Origin: Achromobacter kerstersii
GTDB taxonomy: Bacteria; Pseudomonadota; Gammaproteobacteria; Burkholderiales; Burkholderiaceae_B
Assembly (NCBI RefSeq): GCF_902859595.1
Contig: NZ_CADIJQ010000003.1
Span: 62,001-126,000 of the forward strand
DNA length: 64,000 nucleotides
Direction: 5' to 3'
Numbering within the stretch: position 1 is the stretch's first letter; each line of letters starts with the position of its first letter. The notes under the pieces are model-generated. The model worked only from the letters and a program-made list of their open reading frames with translations. It was not told the origin of the DNA and ran no database searches. The translations under genes and the position numbers were made by a program. Below are positions 58,224-64,000 of the stretch, in pieces.

Positions 58224-59240
58224 TTGGACTCCCCCGACTGGCGGCTGTGTGTCGCCCCGATGATTGACGTGACCGACCGCCATTGCCGCTATTTCCACCG
58301 GCTGCTGGCCCCCCGCGCACGCTTGTATACGGAAATGATCACGACGGGCGCGCTGCTGCACGGCAATGTCCCGCGTCATCTGGATTTCGACGAAGCCGAG
58401 CATCCGGTGGCGTTGCAGCTGGGCGGCAGCGAGCCTGACGCCTTGGCGCAAGCGGCCAAGCTGGGCCGCCAATGGGGCTATGACGAAATCAACCTGAATT
58501 GCGGCTGCCCGTCGGAGCGCGTGCAAAAGGGCGCATTCGGCGCCTGCCTGATGGCGGAGCCGGCGTTGGTGGCGGATTGCATGAAAGCCATGCAGGACGC
58601 CGTCGATATCCCCGTCACCGTCAAACATCGCCTGGGCTTGGATTACGAAGAATCCTACGCATTCGTCCGAGACTTCGTCGGCAAAATCTACGACACGGGA
58701 TGCCGGATTTTCATTGCCCACGCCCGGAACGCGGTGCTCAAGGGTCTGTCACCCAAGGACAACCGCGAAATTCCGCCGTTGCGCTATGACGTGGTCAAGC
58801 AGCTGAAACAAGACTTTCCCGACTGCACGTTCGTGCTGAATGGCGGGCTGGCTGATGCGGAGCAATCCGTCCAGGCTGCGGACGAGTTTGATGGCGTGAT
58901 GCTGGGCCGCGCGGCGTGGCACACCCCGCGCGTGCTGTCGGAAGTCTCGTTGCGGCTGTGGCCGTCGGTGCGCCTGCCCAGCGATGCGCAGGTCGTGGAC
59001 GCCATGACCGAATACGCCGCCCGGCAAGTCGCCAAGGGCGTGCCGCTGCGTGTGATGACGCGGCCGATGCTGGGGTTGGTGAATGGTCAGTCAGGCGCGC
59101 GCCGCTGGCGCCGCATGTTGTCGGACCCGGCGCTGCTGGCCGCCAACAACCCTGACCTGATCTACGACGCCTGGCGCAGCCAGCGGCAGGCGCCGGAAAT
59201 GCGCGGCGCCGCATTTCAAGCGGCGCCGGCGGGGGTGTAG
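58224..59240 (+). CDS. dusA: tRNA-dihydrouridine(20/20a) synthase DusA
   Basis: A 338-residue flavoenzyme that reduces uridine at positions 20/20a of tRNA. Motifs: RLCVAPMIDVTDRHCRYFHR, INLNCGCPSERVQKGAFGACL (catalytic Cys), VKHRLGLD and FIAHARNAVLKGLSPKDNRE. Start is TTG 58224; there is no ATG before the conserved region. Confidence 0.94.
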   Translation: MDSPDWRLCVAPMIDVTDRHCRYFHRLLAPRARLYTEMITTGALLHGNVPRHLDFDEAEHPVALQLGGSEPDALAQAAKLGRQWGYDEINLNCGCPSERVQKGAFGACLMAEPALVADCMKAMQDAVDIPVTVKHRLGLDYEESYAFVRDFVGKIYDTGCRIFIAHARNAVLKGLSPKDNREIPPLRYDVVKQLKQDFPDCTFVLNGGLADAEQSVQAADEFDGVMLGRAAWHTPRVLSEVSLRLWPSVRLPSDAQVVDAMTEYAARQVAKGVPLRVMTRPMLGLVNGQSGARRWRRMLSDPALLAANNPDLIYDAWRSQRQAPEMRGAAFQAAPAGV

Positions 59241-59331
59241 CAAGCAGGGGGTGGTAGCGAGCAGTGGGTGGGTAATTGCCAGCCGTTGCCGCCAGAAGAC
59301 TGCGGGGGACCGCAGTCTGACCCCCTGGCAG

Positions 59332-59790
59332 TTATGACTTGGCCGGTTCGGCGGTTTCCGCGGGCCAATCGCGGATATACGCCTTTAGCATGTTGTTTTC
59401 GAACTGCTGGGCGGCAACGATGGCCTGCGCCATGTCATAGAACGAAATCACGCCCATCAGCGTCGGGCCGTCCATGACCGGGATGTAGCGCGCGTGCTTT
59501 TCCAGCATCAGGCGCTGTACTTCGTCGGCGCTGGTGTTGGGCGACACGCTTACCGGGGCGTCATCCATGATCGAGCGGATGGTGGTTTCACCGGCGCCGC
59601 CATGGGCATGCATGTGACGGATGATTTCGCGGAACGTCAGCATGCCGGTCAGCGTGCCGAATTCCATGATCACCAGCGAGCCTATGTCCTGCTCGCTCAT
59701 GGTTTGCACGGCCTGGGACACAGGCATGTCGGGCGACGCCGTATAGAGCGTATCGCCCTTGACGCGCAAAATCTCGCTGACCTTCAACAT
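59332..59790 (-). CDS. Protein with two CBS domains
   Basis: A 152-residue protein made of a tandem CBS pair: first SEILRVKGDTLYTASPDM to GMLTFREIIRHM, second SIMDDAPVSVSPNT to MGVISFYDMAQAI. Such stand-alone pairs bind adenosine nucleotides and often regulate partners. It is 37 bases behind the start of nothing else on this strand; the YihY gene ends 36 bases upstream of its start, so they may be cotranscribed. GGAGGA precedes the ATG. Confidence 0.88.
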   Translation of the reverse strand: MLKVSEILRVKGDTLYTASPDMPVSQAVQTMSEQDIGSLVIMEFGTLTGMLTFREIIRHMHAHGGAGETTIRSIMDDAPVSVSPNTSADEVQRLMLEKHARYIPVMDGPTLMGVISFYDMAQAIVAAQQFENNMLKAYIRDWPAETAEPAKS

Positions 59791-59826
59791 CGGTTCCTCC
59801 TGGGCGGACTACGCCCGAATGCATTG

Positions 59827-61140
59827 CTATTTCTTATTCGCTTCCAATTGCAGCAAGGGAGCGATTCCATTTTCGGTATTCTGCGCTTCTCCGCACAGTT
59901 CTTCCAGCGTGGGCGTATTTTGCTGGGAAATTACGGCTGAAGCGACTCGCAATATCTCCGGGTCGTCGCGGACCCTGGGCTGATTGCGGTCAAGCAGGAA
60001 ATTGTCCACCACGGGCGCCATCGACGTTTCGCGTGCGTCGCACGTCAGCACCCAATTGTCGTCGGGGGTGCGCGTGGCCAGCCCCATGGCATTCAGCGTT
60101 TCAAGCACCTCGTTCAGTTCGTCCTGGTGCAGGTGCAGCTCAGACGCCAGCACATTGGCCGGCATGCCGGGCGGGTTGGCGGACTGGACGCGGCGCAGCG
60201 CGCGCAACGCATCCAGCGCATCAACAAACTGCGCGCCCGGATAACGGTTTATTTCCCAGCGGCCCAGGCGGATCAGCGGGGCGCTCGAGGCCAGGGTGGC
60301 GCCCAGCAGCACTGCCAACCAGGACAAATAGATCCACAGCAGGAAGATCGGCAGCGTTGCGAACGCGCCATAAATGATGGTGTACGTGGGAAACCGGGTC
60401 AGGTAATAAGCGAACCCCGACTTCATGACCTCAAGCACGATGGCCGTCACGCAGCCGCCCACCAGCGCGTCGCGCCACAGCACTTCGCGGTTGGGCACGA
60501 CGACGAACAGGGCGGCGAAACCCAGCGCAGTCAGTATTAGAGGGATGAAGGAAATGGCGATGCTGATGACTTCGGGCACATCCGCCACCAGCCCCAGCGA
60601 TTCGCGCGCCACGAACGACGTGGCCCACAAACTGGCCCCCGCCAGCACCGGCCCCAGCGTGATGATGGCCCAATAGACCAGCGCCCGTTGCGGCAGGGGG
60701 CGCTGGCGCGTCACGTGCCAGATGTCGTTGAAAGCCTGGTCGATCGTCATGATCAGCAACAGGGAGGTCACCAGCAGGAACGCGCCGCCGATCGCGGTCA
60801 GGCGCGAGGCCTGGCGGGCGAACTGGTTCAGGTATTCCATGATGTTGTCCGAGACGGACGGCGGCATCAGGCTGTTGGTCAGGAAGTCTTCCAGGGCAAC
60901 GCGGAATTCCTGGAACACCGGGAAGGCAGTGAACAACGACAGCACCACGGCCAGCATGGGCACGATGGCCAGCACCGTGGTGAACGTGAGGCTGGAGGCG
61001 ACTTGAAGCAGCTTTTCTTCGTTCGCGCGTTGCGCGGTGAATCGGAAGACGCGTCCGGCCCTCGCGACCCATGAAGAGCGCGAAGTCGAGGGGTCGGTAG
61101 CCGCCGGGGTTGCGGCGTCGGGCTCGGCGGGGCGATTCAT
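59827..61140 (-). CDS. YihY/BrkB-family membrane protein
   Basis: A 437-residue protein. The membrane domain (about six helices, residues 45-300) starts with LLQVASSLTFTTVLAIVPMLAVVLS and ends in the PTYTIIYGAFATLPIFLLWIYLSW motif. Behind it is a C-terminal winged-helix-like region (LHLHQDELNEVLETLNAMGL) and an acidic tail. The family was once listed as ribonuclease BN by mistake; the real function is unknown. Confidence 0.9.
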   Translation of the reverse strand: MNRPAEPDAATPAATDPSTSRSSWVARAGRVFRFTAQRANEEKLLQVASSLTFTTVLAIVPMLAVVLSLFTAFPVFQEFRVALEDFLTNSLMPPSVSDNIMEYLNQFARQASRLTAIGGAFLLVTSLLLIMTIDQAFNDIWHVTRQRPLPQRALVYWAIITLGPVLAGASLWATSFVARESLGLVADVPEVISIAISFIPLILTALGFAALFVVVPNREVLWRDALVGGCVTAIVLEVMKSGFAYYLTRFPTYTIIYGAFATLPIFLLWIYLSWLAVLLGATLASSAPLIRLGRWEINRYPGAQFVDALDALRALRRVQSANPPGMPANVLASELHLHQDELNEVLETLNAMGLATRTPDDNWVLTCDARETSMAPVVDNFLLDRNQPRVRDDPEILRVASAVISQQNTPTLEELCGEAQNTENGIAPLLQLEANKK

Positions 61141-61157
61141 CAGGCGATAATAGCAGC

Positions 61158-61529
61158 ATGAACCCTGAACTCAACCCCCGCTTGCGCCTCGTGGCCTCGG
61201 TTTCACTGTTCGCCCTGATCGTCTTGTGCGTCACCTGGGAAACCGTGGTGGCGCCGGTGCGGCCGGGCGGTTCCTGGATGCTGCTGAAGGCGCTGCCGCT
61301 GGCGTTTCCCTTGCGCGGCATCCTGCGCGGAAATCTCTATACCTATCAGTGGGCGTCGATGTTGTCGTTGCTGTATTTGATGGAAGGGGCCGTGCGCGCG
61401 ATGTCCGATCCCGCTCCGCTTTCCGTGCTGATGGCATGGGGCGAGATCATCCTTTCGGCGACCTTCTTTCTTAGCGCCATTTTCTATGTGCGGCCCGCCA
61501 AACGGGCTGCCAGGAGCCAACGCGCATGA
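61158..61529 (+). CDS. DUF2069 membrane protein
   Basis: A 123-residue inner-membrane protein with about four helices and the family pattern LLKALPLAFPLRGILRGNLYTYQWASML. It is divergent from the YihY gene, and its stop overlaps the selO start (ATGA). Function unknown. Confidence 0.88.
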   Translation: MNPELNPRLRLVASVSLFALIVLCVTWETVVAPVRPGGSWMLLKALPLAFPLRGILRGNLYTYQWASMLSLLYLMEGAVRAMSDPAPLSVLMAWGEIILSATFFLSAIFYVRPAKRAARSQRA

Positions 61530-63025
61530 GCGTCCCTTCGAGCGTCCATTCCCTGTCAGATCTCCAGGCAGACAATTCATTCGCGGCGCTGCCCGCGGCG
61601 TTCTATACCCGTTTGACGCCCCAAGGGCTGAATAATCCACGCCTGTTGCATGCCAACGCGGATGCGGCGGCGCTGATCGGCCTGGACCCGTCGGCGTTTT
61701 CCACGCCTGAATTCCTGCAAGTATTTTCCGGTGCGCAGCCCTTGCCAGGCGGGGACACGCTAGCGGCCGTTTATAGCGGCCATCAGTTTGGGGTGTGGGC
61801 GGGGCAACTGGGGGATGGGCGCGCCCATCTGCTGGGTGAAATCAAGGGCCCGGCGGGCGGCTGGGAATTGCAATTGAAGGGCGCGGGCATGACGCCGTAT
61901 TCCCGCATGGGGGATGGCCGCGCCGTCTTGCGGTCGTCGGTGCGCGAATATCTGGCCAGCGAAGCCATGCATGGGCTGGGCATTCCCACCACGCGCGCGC
62001 TGGCGCTGGTGGTGTCCGATGATCCGGTCATGCGTGAAACCGTCGAAACCGCCGCCATCGTGACGCGTATGTCGCCTAGTTTTGTGCGTTTCGGCTCGTT
62101 CGAGCATTGGTCGTCTCGCCGCCAGCCAGACATGCTCAAAACGCTGGCCGATTATGTCGTTGACCGCTTCTATCCGGAATGCCGCGAGGCGTCAGCGGGC
62201 GAGCCGCGGACTGATGCGGCCGTCTATATGAATCTGCTGCGCGCCGTCACGCGGCGTACCGCCTTGCTGATGGCCGATTGGCAGGCGGTGGGGTTTTGCC
62301 ACGGGGTGATGAATACCGACAATATGTCGATCCTGGGCCTGACGCTGGACTACGGTCCGTATGGCTTCATGGATGGATTCCGTCTGGGCCATGTCTGCAA
62401 CCATTCCGACACGGAAGGGCGCTATTCCTGGAACCGGCAGCCGTCAGTGGCGCTGTGGAATCTGTATCGCCTGGGCGGCAGCCTGCACACGCTCGTTCAA
62501 GACGTGGAAGGGCTGCGCGCGGTGTTGGACGAGTACGAAGCGGTGTTCACCCGTGCCTTCCATGACCGGATGGGCGCCAAGCTGGGCTTGGCGGCATGGC
62601 GGCCGGCTGACGAACCCTTGTTGGACGACCTGCTCAAGCTGATGGACGCCAACCAGGCGGATTTCACCTTGTCTTGGCGCAGGCTGGCGGATGCCGTGCT
62701 GGGGCAGCGCAGCGCGTTTGAGGATTTATTCATTGACCGAGCCTCGGCCGCAGCCTGGCTGGACCGGCTGCTGGCGCGCCATCAGGAAGAGGGGCGGTCG
62801 GCGCAAGACGTGGCAGACGCCATGAACCGCGTCAACCCGCTCTATGTCTTGCGTAATCATTTGGCCGAAGAGGCCATTCGCGCGGCGAAGACGGGCGATG
62901 TCAGCGAGATCGATACGCTGATGACGCTGTTGCGCAATCCGTATGTGGCTCAAGCGGGCTATGAAAGGTATGCCGGGCTGCCGCCGGATTGGGCGGGCAG
63001 TTTGGAAGTCAGTTGCTCGTCTTGA
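61526..63025 (+). CDS. selO: Protein adenylyltransferase SelO
   Basis: A 499-residue pseudokinase-fold enzyme that transfers AMP from ATP to hydroxyl side chains of proteins. Motifs: AAVYSGHQFGVWAGQLGDGRA, LKGAGMTPYSRMGDGRAVLRSSVREYLAS and the inverted active site VGFCHGVMNTDNMSILG with DYGPYGFMD. No selenocysteine codon is apparent; the C terminus ends with a Cys-Ser-Ser. Linked in E. coli to redox homeostasis. Confidence 0.94.
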   Translation: MSVPSSVHSLSDLQADNSFAALPAAFYTRLTPQGLNNPRLLHANADAAALIGLDPSAFSTPEFLQVFSGAQPLPGGDTLAAVYSGHQFGVWAGQLGDGRAHLLGEIKGPAGGWELQLKGAGMTPYSRMGDGRAVLRSSVREYLASEAMHGLGIPTTRALALVVSDDPVMRETVETAAIVTRMSPSFVRFGSFEHWSSRRQPDMLKTLADYVVDRFYPECREASAGEPRTDAAVYMNLLRAVTRRTALLMADWQAVGFCHGVMNTDNMSILGLTLDYGPYGFMDGFRLGHVCNHSDTEGRYSWNRQPSVALWNLYRLGGSLHTLVQDVEGLRAVLDEYEAVFTRAFHDRMGAKLGLAAWRPADEPLLDDLLKLMDANQADFTLSWRRLADAVLGQRSAFEDLFIDRASAAAWLDRLLARHQEEGRSAQDVADAMNRVNPLYVLRNHLAEEAIRAAKTGDVSEIDTLMTLLRNPYVAQAGYERYAGLPPDWAGSLEVSCSS

Positions 63026-63095
63026 CGCAAAATGCGTTCGTTTCCGAAAATAAACTAACCAATTCTTGTGCTTTTACGAGAAAAAGCGGTGATAG

Positions 63096-63125
63096 GCAGT
63101 GAAATATGGCGTTTTTTTTCACTGC
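63096..63125. promoter_or_regulatory. Inverted repeat upstream of the response regulator gene
   Basis: GCAGTGAAA (63096-63104) and TTTCACTGC (63117-63125) are perfect complements around a 12-base centre, about 115 bases before the regulator ATG. It has no trailing T run and looks more like an operator or an mRNA hairpin. Confidence 0.55.
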
Positions 63126-63239
63126 AATCATTCGTTTCCATTGTAAATCTCGTAAGATTGTCGCCTGCGGGACACTCAGGATGGTATGCCGCATCCTTGG
63201 GGCATTTGTCGACAATTTTCAATATAAAGCACTCTGAAT

Positions 63240-63959
63240 ATGCCTGGCGCAGATGGTTTGCTATGTATCGGTCTGCTCGAGGATGATGCCGACTTCCGTG
63301 AGGAGTTGGCGTTAGGCTTGGGCGGATATGGTTTTCGGGTGGCATTTGCTTGCGACAATGCTGCGGCGTTTTATCGCCGATTGCAGGAGCAGCCGTGCGA
63401 TATCGTCATTTTGGATGCTCACCTGCCCGGCGAAGACGGATTCTCCGTCGCCACCCGCCTGCGCGCGTTGAGTCCGGTTGGCATCGTCATGCTGACGGGG
63501 CGCAGTGCGCTTGAGGATCGCGTGCGGGGGCTGGAAGGCGGGGCGGACGTCTATATGACAAAGCCCGTGGATTTGCTGGAGCTGAGCTCGGTCATTCGCA
63601 GCCTGGCCCGACGCATGCGTCTGGCCAAAGCCCCGCGCCCTGCGGATACCGAAACGCGGGCCTCGGCAGACAGCACGTGGTCATTGCAGGACGGAGGCTG
63701 GATTCTGGTGGCCCCCGACGGTGCGTCGCTGCATCTGAGCGCGCAGGAGCGAACCTTTCTGATGGCCTTGATGGATGCCGCCGGCAGCGCGGTCAGCCGC
63801 CAGGTCTTGGCGGAACTATTCCTGCCGGACAGCCCCGGTGGATTCGAACTGCGCCGCATCGACGTGCTGGTGAGCCGTCTGCGCGCCAAGGCGCAAAGCG
63901 CGGGGCTCAAATTGCCGGTGCTGTCTGTGCGCGGCCAGGGTTACGTGTTCGCGGCCTGA
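63240..63959 (+). CDS. OmpR/PhoB-type response regulator
   Basis: A 239-residue regulator. The receiver has the acidic pocket LLEDDADF, phospho-acceptor Asp59 (VILDAHLPGEDGF), Thr86 (VMLTGRS) and Lys108 (YMTKPVDL). The C-terminal winged helix (about 140-238) ends with LPVLSVRGQGYVFAA. A TATAAA (63223) lies just upstream; no ribosome site is evident before the ATG. No histidine kinase gene is visible in the 41 bases that remain, and none lies upstream. Confidence 0.9.
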   Translation: MPGADGLLCIGLLEDDADFREELALGLGGYGFRVAFACDNAAAFYRRLQEQPCDIVILDAHLPGEDGFSVATRLRALSPVGIVMLTGRSALEDRVRGLEGGADVYMTKPVDLLELSSVIRSLARRMRLAKAPRPADTETRASADSTWSLQDGGWILVAPDGASLHLSAQERTFLMALMDAAGSAVSRQVLAELFLPDSPGGFELRRIDVLVSRLRAKAQSAGLKLPVLSVRGQGYVFAA

Positions 63960-64000
63960 GCGTCTGGCGAATCTGACGAATCGGCTGCGCTGGCGGGATT

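Overview
The window is high-GC chromosomal DNA from a betaproteobacterium of the Alcaligenaceae, most likely Achromobacter or a close Bordetella relative. The evidence is the housekeeping order (alaS; rpsP-rimM-trmD; ndk-rlmN-rodZ-ispG-hisS-yfgM-bamB-der-hisC-hfq-hflX-hflK-hflC-hisZ-purA; rpsU-dnaG-rpoD), the protein sequences themselves, and strong G/C bias at third codon positions. The genus is inferred from memory of gene order, not from a search.

Layout. (1) 1-5759: the 3' part of an R64/plasmid-like type IVb pilus operon (PilO-like end, pilP, pilQ ATPase, pilR, pilS pilin, pilV tip adhesin), ending directly at alaS with no shufflon. (2) 5838-11646: alaS with a TusA-like gene, a small exported protein on the other strand, and rpsP-rimM-trmD without rplS behind it. 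(3) 11726-16205: an XRE-cupin regulator with a palindrome over its start, then an amino-acid-type ABC importer (binding protein, permease, ATPase) and a PuuB-like FAD oxidase, which look like an import-and-oxidise unit for an amine or amino acid. (4) valS on the minus strand, then a long co-oriented housekeeping run from ndk to purA and a phosphoribosyltransferase (19570-35797). (5) 35879-41678: the macromolecular synthesis operon rpsU-dnaG-rpoD followed by a CAU tRNA, with an elaborate structured leader before rpsU and an AT-rich, repeat-filled gap between dnaG and rpoD.

(6) 41823-46776 is an accessory patch: CigR-like exported protein, small ORFs, a truncated IS110 transposase, a small CxxC protein whose ribosome site is in a hairpin, and a SRAP (YedK/HMCES) gene followed by a 97-residue unknown protein directly behind a near-perfect LexA box; then a DHA2-type drug exporter. 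(7) 47143-56645: a Tad/Flp pilus locus (Flp-type pilin, TadG-like, TadE-like with a 15-copy Asn-Pro repeat, an unknown exported protein, CpaB, CpaC, an FHA-CpaF fusion, TadB, TadC, DUF192). Prepilin peptidase and TadZ are not present here. (8) 56202-63959: BPSS1780-type membrane protein, thrB, dusA, CBS protein, YihY/BrkB, DUF2069, SelO and an orphan OmpR-type response regulator.

Most unusual features: a relay of four overlapping five-codon minicistrons between pilQ and pilR; the rpsU leader RNA; the LexA-box gene next to SRAP; a terminator-like hairpin with a competing helix before hisZ; and several 14-bp-period tandem arrays in gaps. No rRNA operon, CRISPR array, complete insertion sequence or prophage was seen.
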